NCBI RefSeq assembly: GCF_008124835.1
Contig: NZ_VNHW01000010.1
Location: 62,001 to 126,000 of the forward strand
Length of the DNA stretch: 64,000 nucleotides
Reading direction: 5' to 3'
Source of the DNA: Blastococcus xanthinilyticus
GTDB lineage: Bacteria; Actinomycetota; Actinomycetes; Mycobacteriales; Geodermatophilaceae
Both the position numbers and the translations under genes were made by a program. The notes under the pieces were generated by a model. It searched no databases. It saw only the letters and a program-made list of their open reading frames with translations, and was not told where the DNA came from. This document shows positions 26,309 to 34,437 of the stretch, piece by piece (within the stretch, counting starts at the first letter, position 1; every line of letters begins with the position of its first letter).

Positions 26309-26941
26309 GTGATCGATCCCGTGCCGCACCCCGGCTGGCCCGCGCGGCTGGCCTGGGGGCCGGTCGAACTGCACCCGCTGCGCCGGCGGGACGCGGTGGC
26401 GTGGAGCGAGCTCCGGCTGGCCGGCGAGAGCTGGCTGCGGCCGTGGGAGCCCACGTCGGCGGTGGCCTGGCGGGCGCGGCACACCCCGGCGGCCTACCGG
26501 GCCATGCGGCGGATGATGGCCGCCCGGGCGCGGCAGGGGACCTCGCTGCCCTTCGCCGTCCGCGTCGACGGCCGGCTGGCCGGCCAGGTCACCGTGGACA
26601 ACGTCGTCCGGGGCGCCCTGCGGTCGGGGTACCTGGGCTACTGGATCGACCCGGCCGTGGCCGGGCGCGGGCACGCCTCCCTGGCGGTCGCGCTGGTCTG
26701 CGACCACGCGTTCGGCCCGGCCGGGCTGCACCGGCTGCAGGCCGACATCCGCCCGGAGAACGGGCCCAGCCAGCGGCTCGTGGAGCGGCTGGGGTTCCAG
26801 CGGGAGGGCCTGCTGCGCCGCTACCTCGACATCGACGGCGACTGGCGCGACCACCTGAGCTACGCGCTGCTGGCCGAGGACCTGCCCCGGGGAGCGCTCG
26901 CCCGCTGGCAGCAGATGGCGCCGGGTCGACCCGTCGACTGA
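26309..26941 (+). CDS. rimJ: RimJ/RimL-type GNAT acetyltransferase
   Basis: The 210-aa protein begins GWPARLAWGPVELHPLRRRDAVAW, then GYLGYWIDPAVAGRGHASLAVALVCDHAFGPAGLHRLQADIRPENGPSQRLVERLGFQREGLLRRYLDIDGDWRDHLSYALLAEDL, with the Q/RxxGxG-type acetyl-CoA loop AGRGHA. It belongs to the Rv0995 position of the conserved cluster; family members N-terminally acetylate proteins such as ribosomal protein S5, but the substrate here is unproven. GTG start, 8 bp after glp. Confidence 0.9.
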   Translation: MIDPVPHPGWPARLAWGPVELHPLRRRDAVAWSELRLAGESWLRPWEPTSAVAWRARHTPAAYRAMRRMMAARARQGTSLPFAVRVDGRLAGQVTVDNVVRGALRSGYLGYWIDPAVAGRGHASLAVALVCDHAFGPAGLHRLQADIRPENGPSQRLVERLGFQREGLLRRYLDIDGDWRDHLSYALLAEDLPRGALARWQQMAPGRPVD

Positions 26942-27118
26942 TCGGCTCGCCGACATAGCACGCGCCCCGGTCCGGGTGCGGGTGCGCGGCGGGGACACGC
27001 CGTCCCGAGTCACACCGGTCCCACGACTCGCGCGACACTCCCGCGCGCCTCCCCGATCCGGGTGTCGCGGCTGCTTAATCTCGCCGGGCGAGTGACGGAT
27101 GTGACAGGTGGTGTTCGT

Positions 27119-27835
27119 ATGGGATCGGGCGTGCTCTTGGCCGCTCTGGTCGTGCTGTGGTTCGTCGTGCTGGTGCCCATGGTGGTGACCCGCGGCGACG
27201 CGCAGGACGGCCGGGTGGAGGCTGCCGACTCGGGGCGGACGTTGCAGCGGCGACGGACGGTGGACCCGGTGCGGCACGCCGAGACCGAGAAGGTGGCGGT
27301 CGACCGCGAGGTCCTGCGGACCACCGGTGAGCTGAAGGTGGACGTGCACGCGCTGCGGCGCCGGGCGCTGGGCACCCTCGTCGTGGCGACCCTGGCCGCG
27401 CTGGCGGGTGCGCTGCTGCTCACCCCGTGGCTGTGGATCGCCGAGGCGTTCTTCGCCCTCGCGACCGTGGGCTACGTGCTGGTGCTGCGCAAGGTCGCCC
27501 GCCGCGAGCGGCTGGCCGCCCGGCGCGCCGCCCGGGCCGCCGCCCGGCAGGCCATGCGCGCCCCCGCCCGTCCGGAGGCGCGTCCCGCCCCGGTCCAGCG
27601 GACCGCACCGCCGGCCGTGGCGCACGAGACGGTCGCGCAGGAGGCCCTGCCGCTGCTGCCGCATCCGAGCCTCCCGCTGGCCCCGGTGCACACCCTGCGT
27701 CCGGCCCGCACCGTGGCCGCGCGCGCCGCGGCGCCGGCCGGCTGGCAGAACAGCGCCGTGGTGGGCCTGGACGACGACGACATCGGCTTCGCCGACATCG
27801 ACGAGTACCAGCCGCCGCGCGTCGTCAACGGCTGA
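27119..27835 (+). CDS. sepX: Divisome membrane protein SepX/GlpR
   Basis: The 238-aa protein has a single N-terminal helix (GVLLAALVVLWFVVLVPMVV), a linker with RRRTVDPVRHAETEKVAVD, a central helical hairpin (LGTLVVATLAALAGALLLTPWLWIAEAFFALATVGYVLVL) and a long basic, Pro/Ala-rich tail ending FADIDEYQPPRVVNG. The layout and position after rimJ match SepX of Streptomyces (hyphal division) and GlpR of Corynebacteriales (receptor for Glp), i.e. Rv0996. The ATG at 27119 starts the first membrane helix correctly; a GTG at 27062 is less likely. A TAATCT box lies at 27077-27082 upstream. Confidence 0.88.
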   Translation: MGSGVLLAALVVLWFVVLVPMVVTRGDAQDGRVEAADSGRTLQRRRTVDPVRHAETEKVAVDREVLRTTGELKVDVHALRRRALGTLVVATLAALAGALLLTPWLWIAEAFFALATVGYVLVLRKVARRERLAARRAARAAARQAMRAPARPEARPAPVQRTAPPAVAHETVAQEALPLLPHPSLPLAPVHTLRPARTVAARAAAPAGWQNSAVVGLDDDDIGFADIDEYQPPRVVNG

Positions 27836-27911
27836 GCGGTTCGACACGCCCCCCGGCCCCGCCCCGGTGGTGGGGCCGGGGGAGCCGGGCGGTAGTCTTC
27901 CTCCAGCACTT

Positions 27912-27988
27912 GGGGCTGTGGCGCAGACCGGTAGCGCACCTCGTTCGCATCGAGGGGGTCAGGGGTTCAAATCCCCTCAGCTCCACCA
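27912..27988 (+). tRNA. tRNA-Ala (anticodon CGC), CCA encoded
   Basis: Acceptor GGGGCTG/CAGCTCC, D-stem GCGC/GCGC, anticodon stem CCTCG/CGAGG around loop TTCGCAT with anticodon CGC at 27946-27948, and T-arm AGGGG-TTCAAAT-CCCCT. The discriminator A27985 is followed by an encoded CCA, unlike the other two tRNAs in the window. Confidence 0.96.
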
Positions 27989-27998
27989 GGACAACGGC

Positions 27999-28034
27999 CG
28001 GCGCCGTCGGGGATCTCCATTCCCGGCGGCGCCG
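27999..28034 (+). terminator. Hairpin downstream of tRNA-Ala
   Basis: CGGCGCCGTCGGG(G)A pairs with TCCCGGCGGCGCCG around a 7-nt loop: 14 pairs with one bulge and one G-T. It lies 10 bp past the tRNA and would end the tRNA/sepX transcript. Confidence 0.55.
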
Positions 28035-28123
28035 TTCGCGTCGCGTCCGGCCCCGTCGGTGGGTGCCGGCCGCTACGCTGCCCCGGCGACACGGGGCACG
28101 GCGTCCCGGGCGGGAGGCGAGTG

Positions 28124-28768
28124 ATGTCTGAGGCACCGGTGGGCGCCGCGGCACCGTCCCGTCGCGCGCGCGGGCGCGGCAGCGACAGCGCCGCCACCCG
28201 GCAGCTGATCATCGACGTCGCCGCCCGGGAGTTCAGCGAGCGCGGGTACGCGGCCACGTCGCTGAGCGACATCGTCGCGGGCACCGGGATGACCAAGGGC
28301 GCGCTGTACTGGCACTTCGCCTCCAAGGAGAGCGTCGCGGTCGCCGTCGTCCGGCAGATGTTCGACACCTGGCCGGCGTTGCTGGGCGGTGTCCTCAGCG
28401 CGCACGACGACGCCCTCGACGCGCTCGTCGCCGTCACGTACGTGGCGGGGGAGCAGTTCGCCCAGGACCCGGTCACCCGGGCCTCCAAGCGGCTCATGTC
28501 CGAGCTGCCGGCGACGGCGATGGCCCAGCTGCCGCAGCCCTACGTCGGCTGGCAGCAGGCGCTCACCAAGCTGATCGCCGACGGCCAGGAGCGCGGGCAG
28601 ATCAACGCCGCGGTCGACGCGGCGAGCGTGGCGCAGGTGATCGTGGGCAGCTTCTTCGGCATGCAGCAGGTGTCGCAGGAGCTCAGCGCCCGGCGGGACC
28701 TGCCGGGGCGGCTGGACGGGTTCTGGGCGCTGGTCCTGCCGCAGCTGCGGCCCGCGCCGCCGGCCTGA
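28124..28768 (+). CDS. TetR-family butyrolactone-receptor-type regulator (ScbR/ArpA-like)
   Basis: The 214-aa repressor has the TetR HTH RQLIIDVAAREFSERGYAATSLSDIVAGTGMTKGALYWHFASKESVAVAVV (about 26-77), close to ScbR/ArpA gamma-butyrolactone receptors. The ligand-domain segment PQPYVGWQQALTKLIADGQERGQI contains the family-type Trp (Trp143). Convergent with it is an AfsA/ScbA-like gene, which strongly supports a signal-receptor role. GGGAGG lies 7 nt before the ATG; the GTG one codon earlier is possible. Confidence 0.85.
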   Translation: MSEAPVGAAAPSRRARGRGSDSAATRQLIIDVAAREFSERGYAATSLSDIVAGTGMTKGALYWHFASKESVAVAVVRQMFDTWPALLGGVLSAHDDALDALVAVTYVAGEQFAQDPVTRASKRLMSELPATAMAQLPQPYVGWQQALTKLIADGQERGQINAAVDAASVAQVIVGSFFGMQQVSQELSARRDLPGRLDGFWALVLPQLRPAPPA

Positions 28769-29657
28769 GCCCCGGCTCGCCACCCTCCTCGGCGAGGACT
28801 CTCGCCCGGGCAACCGGCTCCTCGCCCTGCCCGAGCCGGACGTCCACCGCAGGACCGCCCGCGTGCCGCACCGACCGGGTGCGCACCCACGTGTCCCGGT
28901 CCAGCTCGGCGAACCGGTCGAAGGTCACGTCGAGCCCGACCAGCGGGGCCCCGGCCCGGGCCGCCGCGGCCCGTAGCGCCGCGTCGATCAGCAGCATCCC
29001 GGGCAGGTGGTCGAGCTCGTGGTCGAAGAACGTGGGGTCGGTCAGGTCGACGGCGACCGGCGTCCGACCCCCCGCGGAGCGCCCGTCGTACCCCGGACCC
29101 CGGGGGTGCGGCACCAGCGGGCCGGCACCGGGGGGCGGCACGGCGCGCCCGGCGGCGCGCAGCCGGTCGTACACCCGCCGGGGTGTCCACGAGTAGTCCG
29201 CCTCGGCGCTGGCCCAGAGGCGGCCCTCGTGCCGGATCTCCACGGCGAGCACCGCCCCGGAGGGGCGGCCGCCCCGGAACCGGGGGCTCGGCTCCACGGT
29301 GGTGACCGTGCCGGCGGGCTCGGTGCCGGCCAGCTCGGCGACCGGCGCGGCCAGGCGCACGGACATGCGGTGGAAGATGAACTGCTCGCCGAGCGGGACG
29401 CCGAGGTGGGCGTGCGCGACGCACAGACCGGCCTGGCGGATCGTCTCGACCACGAGCAGCAGGTGCCCGACGGTGCCCGCCCGCCGGTCGTAGAGCCGGT
29501 GGCCGGCCGGCCACCGGGCCGCGACGGCGACGAGGCCGGGGCTCACCGGCGCCAGGTCCGTGACCAGCACCTCGCCGGCCGCCACCTTGTGCACCAGTCG
29601 CTGCTCCACGGCCCGCCACGGTCCCGGCCGCGTGGTGGTCTCAGGTGTCGGTGGCAT
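28683..29657 (-). CDS. AfsA/ScbA/BarX-type gamma-butyrolactone biosynthesis protein
   Basis: The 324-aa protein has two A-factor hotdog repeats: residues about 18-150 (RLVHKVAAGEVLVTDLAPVS, LLLVVETIRQAGLCVAH, LGVPLGEQFIFHRMSVRLAA) and about 195-290 (DLTDPTFFDHELDHLPGMLLIDAALRAA, VGLDVTFDRFAELDRDTWV). AfsA-type enzymes condense a beta-ketoacyl-ACP with dihydroxyacetone phosphate, the first step of butyrolactone autoinducer synthesis. The start has GGGGAG about 6 nt upstream. The low-complexity Ala/Pro tail overlaps the end of the convergent ScbR-like gene by 86 bp, so the true C-terminus is hard to judge. Confidence 0.85.
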   Translation of the reverse strand: MPPTPETTTRPGPWRAVEQRLVHKVAAGEVLVTDLAPVSPGLVAVAARWPAGHRLYDRRAGTVGHLLLVVETIRQAGLCVAHAHLGVPLGEQFIFHRMSVRLAAPVAELAGTEPAGTVTTVEPSPRFRGGRPSGAVLAVEIRHEGRLWASAEADYSWTPRRVYDRLRAAGRAVPPPGAGPLVPHPRGPGYDGRSAGGRTPVAVDLTDPTFFDHELDHLPGMLLIDAALRAAAARAGAPLVGLDVTFDRFAELDRDTWVRTRSVRHAGGPAVDVRLGQGEEPVARARVLAEEGGEPGLRPAARAAAAAGPAPRTRPAAPAGPAGR

Positions 29658-29827
29658 GCGCTCTCCCCGTGCGGACTGCGCCGGGCCGACGGATCGCCCA
29701 TCGAGAGCGTGCGGTACCGGTGCTGTGCACCCGAGTGTGGATCAGCCGTCGACCCGGTGGCGGCGTCCGTGACGTGCCGGGCCCGTTCCGGCGCCCATCG
29801 GCACCGGCGGACCCGCCTGCCCCACCG

Positions 29828-31363
29828 TCAGAACCAGGAGGGGAACCACATCCGCTGCAGCCACTCGGCGTGCGACAGCGGTTGCCCGGTGAGGACCGGC
29901 CAGAAGAAGACGAAGGTGGCGGCCACGATCCCGACGTAGCCGCACGCGGCCACCAGCCCGGCCTGCCGGCGGAGCGGCCCGGCGTCCCGGGGACCCACGA
30001 CGTCCTGCAGCACCAGCGCGACCGCCAGCACGAAGAAGGGCACGACCGGCGCCATGTAGAAGATGAACATGGTCCGGTCGAGGTTCACGAACCAGGTGAG
30101 CCAGCCGGCGGCGATCCCGACGGCGACCGGGACGGCGGCCGGGTCCCGCCGCGCGACGATCCGCCAGCAGAGCCACACCACGGCCGGCACGAACGCCAGC
30201 CAGAGGGTCGGCGTCCCCACCATGAGGATGTAGCGGACGACCTGCTCGCCCCGGTCGTCGACGATGCCCTGCGGGTTCCACATGAGGATGGGCCGCCCGT
30301 CGACCAGCCACGACCACGGGCCGGACTCCCAGGGGTGGGGGCTGGACAGGCCGCTGTGGAAGGTCAGCCACTGGGCGTGCTCGTGCCACAGGGAGCGCAG
30401 CGGGCCGGGGATCCACGGGAACGCCGTCCCGGGGTTCTGCTGCGCCCACGCCCGGCCCTGGGAGGTCTCGCCGAGGAACCAGCCGGTGAACGACGCCAGG
30501 TAGGTGAGCACCGGCAGGGCGGCGAGCGCCCACAGGGCTCCGGGCAGCCCGCGGCGGGCGGCCGTGCGGGTCGGGCGCGGCACCCCCGCCTCCCACCAGG
30601 CCGCTCGGTCCCAGAACAGCGCCAGGACGGCGAAGAAGGCCAGGAACCAGACCCCGCTCCACTTCACCGCGCAGGCGCAGCCGAACAGCACCCCCGCCGC
30701 GATCCGCCAGCCGCGCGGCCCGAGCCGGAAGCCGGCGCCCCCGACCTGCGGCGCGGCCCGCACCCGTGCCCGGACGACGTCGCGGTCCACCACCAGGCAG
30801 GCGACCGCGCCCAGGACGAAGACCTGCAGGAAGACGTCGAGCAGGCCGACGCGCGCGAGGGTGAACGCGAAGCCGTCCACCAGCAGGAGCACCCCGGCGA
30901 ACAGCCCGACCAGCGTCGAGCCGCTCAGCCGGCGGGCCAGCCGGAACAGCACGACGACGGCGATCGAACCGGCCACCGCCGAGGGGAAGCGCCAGCCGAA
31001 GGAGGTGTAGCCGAACACCTGCTCGCCGGCCGCGATCAGCCACTTGCCCAGCGGCGGGTGGACGATGAAGGAGTAGCCGCGGTTGTACTCGTGGCCCCAG
31101 GTCAGCAGCTCGCGGGCCTCGGGCGGGTAGTACGCCTCGTCGAAGACCAGGTCGCGCGGGTAGCCGATGCCCCACAGCCGCAGGGTGAGCGCCACCGCGC
31201 CCAGCACGGCGGCGACGATCCACGCCGTCCGCCGGTCGTCGGGCAGGTGTCGGACGGCGTCCACCCGGCGCCGCGGGGGAGCCGGCCGCCGTGGCCGCAG
31301 CAGCGGCGGGCGCCCGGGGGCCGGTGGGGAGGACCCTGCCCGCTCGGGTGCCACCACCGCCAT
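29828..31363 (-). CDS. pmt: Dolichyl-phosphate-mannose-protein mannosyltransferase (PMT family)
   Basis: The 511-aa protein is a GT39 membrane mannosyltransferase: catalytic first loop GYPRDLVFDEAYYPPEARELL with the Asp-Glu pair, HPPLGKWLIAAGEQVFG, FPSAVAGSIAV, and further helices ending SHAEWLQRMWFPSWF. About ten to eleven membrane helices are visible. It transfers mannose from polyprenyl phosphate to exported proteins. It is divergent from rsmI, as in M. tuberculosis Rv1002c/Rv1003. On the minus strand TACCCT (31370-31375) lies 6 nt before the ATG, so the transcript is probably leaderless. Confidence 0.92.
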   Translation of the reverse strand: MAVVAPERAGSSPPAPGRPPLLRPRRPAPPRRRVDAVRHLPDDRRTAWIVAAVLGAVALTLRLWGIGYPRDLVFDEAYYPPEARELLTWGHEYNRGYSFIVHPPLGKWLIAAGEQVFGYTSFGWRFPSAVAGSIAVVVLFRLARRLSGSTLVGLFAGVLLLVDGFAFTLARVGLLDVFLQVFVLGAVACLVVDRDVVRARVRAAPQVGGAGFRLGPRGWRIAAGVLFGCACAVKWSGVWFLAFFAVLALFWDRAAWWEAGVPRPTRTAARRGLPGALWALAALPVLTYLASFTGWFLGETSQGRAWAQQNPGTAFPWIPGPLRSLWHEHAQWLTFHSGLSSPHPWESGPWSWLVDGRPILMWNPQGIVDDRGEQVVRYILMVGTPTLWLAFVPAVVWLCWRIVARRDPAAVPVAVGIAAGWLTWFVNLDRTMFIFYMAPVVPFFVLAVALVLQDVVGPRDAGPLRRQAGLVAACGYVGIVAATFVFFWPVLTGQPLSHAEWLQRMWFPSWF

Positions 31364-31369
31364 GCCGCC

Positions 31370-31409
31370 AGGGTAGGGGCGCCGGTGCGGAGACCGGCCG
31401 TGACAGGCT
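31370..31409. promoter_or_regulatory. Divergent leaderless promoters of pmt and rsmI
   Basis: On the minus strand TACCCT at 31370-31375 lies 6 nt before the pmt ATG. On the plus strand TGACAGGCT (extended -10, hexamer CAGGCT 31404-31409) lies 7 nt before the rsmI GTG. Only 53 bp separate the two start codons. Confidence 0.4.
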
Positions 31410-31416
31410 CATCCGT

Positions 31417-32256
31417 GTGAGCGGACGGTTGGTGCTGGGTGGCGCGCCCCTCGGGCAGCCGGGCGACGTCGGCCCGCGGCTGCGCGCCGCGATGGCGTCG
31501 GCCGACGTCCTGGCGTGCGAGGACACCCGGCGGCTGCACCGCCTCGCCTCCGACCTCGAGGTCACGCTGACCGGCCGGGTGGTCACCTTCCACGAGTCGG
31601 TGGAGCGGGCCCGGCTGCCCGGGCTGCTCGAGGCGCTCGGCTCGGGGGCCACGGTGCTGCTGCTGACCGACGCCGGCATGCCGTCGGTCTCCGACCCCGG
31701 CTACACGCTGGTGCGGGCGGCGATCGACGCCGGCATCGACGTCACCTCGGTGCCGGGGCCGTCGGCGGTGACCACCGCGCTGGCGGTCTCCGGGCTGCCG
31801 GTGGACCGCTTCTGCTTCGAGGGCTTCCTGCCGCGCAAGGGGGGCGAGCGGCGGTCCCGCTTCGCCGGGCTGGCCGACGAGCGCCGCACGATGGTGTTCT
31901 TCGAGTCACCGCACCGGCTGGCCGACGCGCTCGCCGACGCGGCCGGCGCCTTCGGGGGCGAGCGGGAGGCCGCCGTCTGCCGGGAGCTCACGAAGACCTA
32001 CGAGGAGGTTCGCCGCGGCGGGCTGGCCGAGCTCGCGGCCTGGGCGGCCGAGGGGGTGCGCGGCGAGATCACCCTCGTGGTGGCCGGGGCGCCGGAGCGG
32101 GCGGTGGAGCTGACCGCCGGCGAGCTGGCCGCCGCCGTCGCCGTGGAGGAGGCCGCGGGCGCGACCCGCAAGGACGCCATCCGCGCCGTCGTCACCCGCA
32201 CCGGGCTGCCCCGGCGCACCGTCTACGACGCCGTCGTCGCCGCCAAGTCCACCTGA
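31417..32256 (+). CDS. rsmI: 16S rRNA (cytidine(1402)-2'-O)-methyltransferase RsmI
   Basis: The 279-aa protein matches RsmI: VLGGAPLGQPGDVGPRLRAAMASADVLACEDTRRL, VVTFHESVERARLPGLLEAL, VLLLTDAGMPSVSDPGY, VTSVPGPSAVTTALAVSGLPVDRFCFEGFLPRKGGERRSR, FFESPHRLADAL and ELTKTYEEVRRGGLAEL. It methylates the 2'-OH of C1402 in 16S rRNA. The N-terminus is unusual: the common PIGN motif of the first glycine-rich segment reads APLGQPGD. GTG start from the probable leaderless promoter. Confidence 0.93.
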   Translation: MSGRLVLGGAPLGQPGDVGPRLRAAMASADVLACEDTRRLHRLASDLEVTLTGRVVTFHESVERARLPGLLEALGSGATVLLLTDAGMPSVSDPGYTLVRAAIDAGIDVTSVPGPSAVTTALAVSGLPVDRFCFEGFLPRKGGERRSRFAGLADERRTMVFFESPHRLADALADAAGAFGGEREAAVCRELTKTYEEVRRGGLAELAAWAAEGVRGEITLVVAGAPERAVELTAGELAAAVAVEEAAGATRKDAIRAVVTRTGLPRRTVYDAVVAAKST

Positions 32257-32277
32257 CACCGGTCCCTAGCGCCTTCT

Positions 32278-32330
32278 GTGCACGAACGGTTGCCTCCGGC
32301 CAGCGGCGACCACCTTCTGTGCACGAATGG
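32278..32330 (+). repeat. Left flanking repeat unit of the DUF559 gene
   Basis: GTGCACGAACGGT (32278-32290) and GTGCACGAATGG (32319-32330) are spaced 41 bp start to start, with TCCGGC in the spacer. The same two-copy unit, with identical 41-bp spacing, lies on the other side of the gene. Confidence 0.85.
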
Positions 32331-32384
32331 CACGTTGTGGACGACGGCGGCCGGCTCCGGGCGCGGCCCGGGCAGCCTGCCGCG

Positions 32385-33257
32385 GTGCCCGTGCAGCCCC
32401 GCGTCCCAGATCGTCTGTGCGGCAGGTTCTTCCGCGGGAGCGCCGTCGTCCGTGCCGGGTGGCTGACCCGGCAGCAGCTGCGCGGGCCGGCGTGGCGCCG
32501 TCTCTTCCAGGACGTGTACGTCGACGCCCGGGTCCCGGACACGCACGGCCTCCGAGCCCGTGCCGCGGCCGCGGTGCTGCTCCCCGGCGCGGTCGTCACC
32601 GGGGCGAGCGCGGCCGTGCTGTGGGGAGTCGACCTGGCCGACGTCCGGGACGACGTGGAGGTCACCGTCCCGCCCGGGACGCACCCTCGACGGCATCCCG
32701 GTCTGGTCGTCCGGCGCTCGCCCCTCCCGGAGACGGACGTCGTGCTGCGCCACCACGTGCAGGTCACGACGCCGACGGCCACCGCGCTGCGGCTGGCCCG
32801 GGCGCTGCCCCGGGACGAGGCCGTGGTCGCGGTCGACCAGCTCGTCGCGGCCACCGAGCTGGATCTCCGGCGGCTCAGGGCGCGTGTCCGGCCACCCGGG
32901 TCTGCCCCCGCGCGGGTGCGGGCGGTGTGCGAGCTGGCGGACGGTCGTGCCGAGTCGCCCCAGGAGACCCGGCTGCGGCTGCTCCTGCACCGCGGCCGGC
33001 TGCCCGTCCCGGTGGCCCAGCTCGTCGTGCGGCACGGCGGCGAGTTCGTGGCGCGGGTCGACTTCGCCTGGCCGGACGTGAAGGTCGCCGTCGAGTACGA
33101 CGGCGCGTGGCACGGTGCACCGGGGGAGCTGGCCCGTGACCGGCGGAGGATCAACCGGCTGCAGGAGGCCGGCTGGCGGGTCCTCTACGTGACGGCCGCC
33201 GACATGCACCACCCGGAGCGGCTGCTGGCCCGGATCCGTGCCGCGCTGGCGCGGTGA
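32385..33257 (+). CDS. DUF559/Vsr-like nuclease-domain protein with AbiEi-type N-terminal domain
   Basis: The 290-aa protein has a winged-helix-like N-terminus of the type IV antitoxin (AbiEi) kind: AGWLTRQQLRGPAWRRLFQDVYVDARVPD, VVTGASAAVLWGVDL. It ends in a DUF559 PD-(D/E)xK-type domain (about 215-285): RVDFAWPDVKVAVEYDGAWHG, then RINRLQEAGWRVLYVTAADM. DUF559 relates to very-short-patch repair endonucleases, but this actinobacterial class has no known function. The start is uncertain: GTG at 32385 or 32391, with an in-frame GTG inside the flanking repeat at 32319. No Shine-Dalgarno is evident. Matched direct repeats border the gene. Confidence 0.75.
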   Translation: MPVQPRVPDRLCGRFFRGSAVVRAGWLTRQQLRGPAWRRLFQDVYVDARVPDTHGLRARAAAAVLLPGAVVTGASAAVLWGVDLADVRDDVEVTVPPGTHPRRHPGLVVRRSPLPETDVVLRHHVQVTTPTATALRLARALPRDEAVVAVDQLVAATELDLRRLRARVRPPGSAPARVRAVCELADGRAESPQETRLRLLLHRGRLPVPVAQLVVRHGGEFVARVDFAWPDVKVAVEYDGAWHGAPGELARDRRRINRLQEAGWRVLYVTAADMHHPERLLARIRAALAR

Positions 33258-33263
33258 GCGGCG

Positions 33264-33323
33264 CCGTTCGTGCACGAACGGTCGCGTCCGGCGCGCCGAG
33301 ACACCGCTCCGTGCACGAACGGT
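33264..33323 (+). repeat. Right flanking repeat unit of the DUF559 gene
   Basis: GTGCACGAACGGT occurs at 33270-33282 and 33311-33323, again 41 bp apart. The first copy sits in a perfect 18-bp palindrome CCGTTCGTGCACGAACGG (33264-33281), and TCCGGC recurs in the spacer. The unit fills most of the 70-bp gap between the DUF559 and corA stops. Confidence 0.85.
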
Positions 33324-33327
33324 GGGG

Positions 33328-34437
33328 TCAGAGCCAGCCGCTGCGCTTGAAGCCGGTGTAGAGGAGCGCGATGGAACCCAGGATCACCAGCACGATGAGC
33401 CAGAAGCCCCAGGCCGACGTGGACAGCGGGATGTACTCGAAGTTCATGCCGTAGATCCCGGCGATCGCGGTGGGGACGGCGATGATGCCGGCGTAGGCCG
33501 AGATCTTCCGCATGTCCTCGTTGTCGGCCATCGTCGCCCGGGCCAGGGACGCCTGGAGGATCGAGGTCAGCAGCTCGTCCATGCCGGACACCTGGTCGCG
33601 CACGCGGATCGCGTGGTCGTGCACGTCCCGGAAGTACGAGCGCATGGCGTCCGCTACCACCTCGACCGGCCGCTCGGCGAGCTTCTGCAGCGGCGCCTCC
33701 AGCGGGAGGACCGCCCGCCGCAGCCCCATGAGTTCCCGCTTGAGCTGGTACAGCCGGCCGATGTCGTCGGTGCGCTGGGGGCTGAAGACCGACGCCTCGA
33801 GCTCCTCGACGTCCTCCTCCACGGCGGCGACGACCTCGACGAAGGTGTCCACGACCAGGTCGGCCACCGCGTAGAGCACCGCGGCCGGGCCCAGGCACAG
33901 CAGCTCGCGCTGCTGCTCCAGCCGCTGCCGCAGCTCGGCCAGGCCACCGTGCTCGCCGTGCCGGACGGTGATGACGTGCCGCGGTCCGAGGAACACCATC
34001 ACCTCGCCGGTGTCGAGGACCTCGCTGGTCGCCGTCAGCTGGTCGTGCTCCACGTAGGTGGCGGTCTTCAGCACCATGAACAGCGCGTCGTCGTAGCTTT
34101 CGAGCTTGGGCCGCTGGTGGGCGTAGACGGCGTCCTCGACGGCGAGCGGGTGGAGGTCGTACTCGTCCGCGATCGCCTCGAGCTCGGCCTCGGTCGGCTC
34201 GTAGAGACCGAGCCAGACGTAGCCGCCGCGCTCCTCGGCCACCCGCAGCGCGTCCCCGGGTGAGACGGCTTCCTGCCGCCGGCCGTCGACGTAGACGGCG
34301 CAGTCCATGATGGCGCCCTGGCCGGGAGGTCCCGTGGCGGTGCGCGGCCGCCGGCCGGCCGGCCGCGGCCGCAGGGTCGGGGGTGCGTCGGGCGCCATCG
34401 GGAGCGGCGGAGCCGGTGGGGTGTCCCGGGTGGTCAT
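33328..34437 (-). CDS. corA: Magnesium/cobalt transporter CorA
   Basis: The 369-aa protein has a disordered Pro-rich N-terminus, the soluble CorA domain (GGYVWLGLYEPTEAELEAIADEYDLHPLAVEDA, HQRPKLESYDDALFMVLKTA), the long helix region, and two C-terminal membrane helices. The pore signature is IAGIYGMNFEYIP (GMN motif) at the end of TM1, followed by WGFWLIVLVILGSIALLYTGFKR. It forms a pentameric Mg2+ channel. GAGGAGGGG lies about 6 nt before the ATG at 34437. Confidence 0.94.
   Translation of the reverse strand: MTTRDTPPAPPLPMAPDAPPTLRPRPAGRRPRTATGPPGQGAIMDCAVYVDGRRQEAVSPGDALRVAEERGGYVWLGLYEPTEAELEAIADEYDLHPLAVEDAVYAHQRPKLESYDDALFMVLKTATYVEHDQLTATSEVLDTGEVMVFLGPRHVITVRHGEHGGLAELRQRLEQQRELLCLGPAAVLYAVADLVVDTFVEVVAAVEEDVEELEASVFSPQRTDDIGRLYQLKRELMGLRRAVLPLEAPLQKLAERPVEVVADAMRSYFRDVHDHAIRVRDQVSGMDELLTSILQASLARATMADNEDMRKISAYAGIIAVPTAIAGIYGMNFEYIPLSTSAWGFWLIVLVILGSIALLYTGFKRSGWL

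Noticed and set aside
32257-33327. Insertion sequence around the DUF559 gene
   Set aside because: There is no transposase, no terminal inverted repeats and no target-site duplication; the flanks are direct repeat units with fixed internal spacing.
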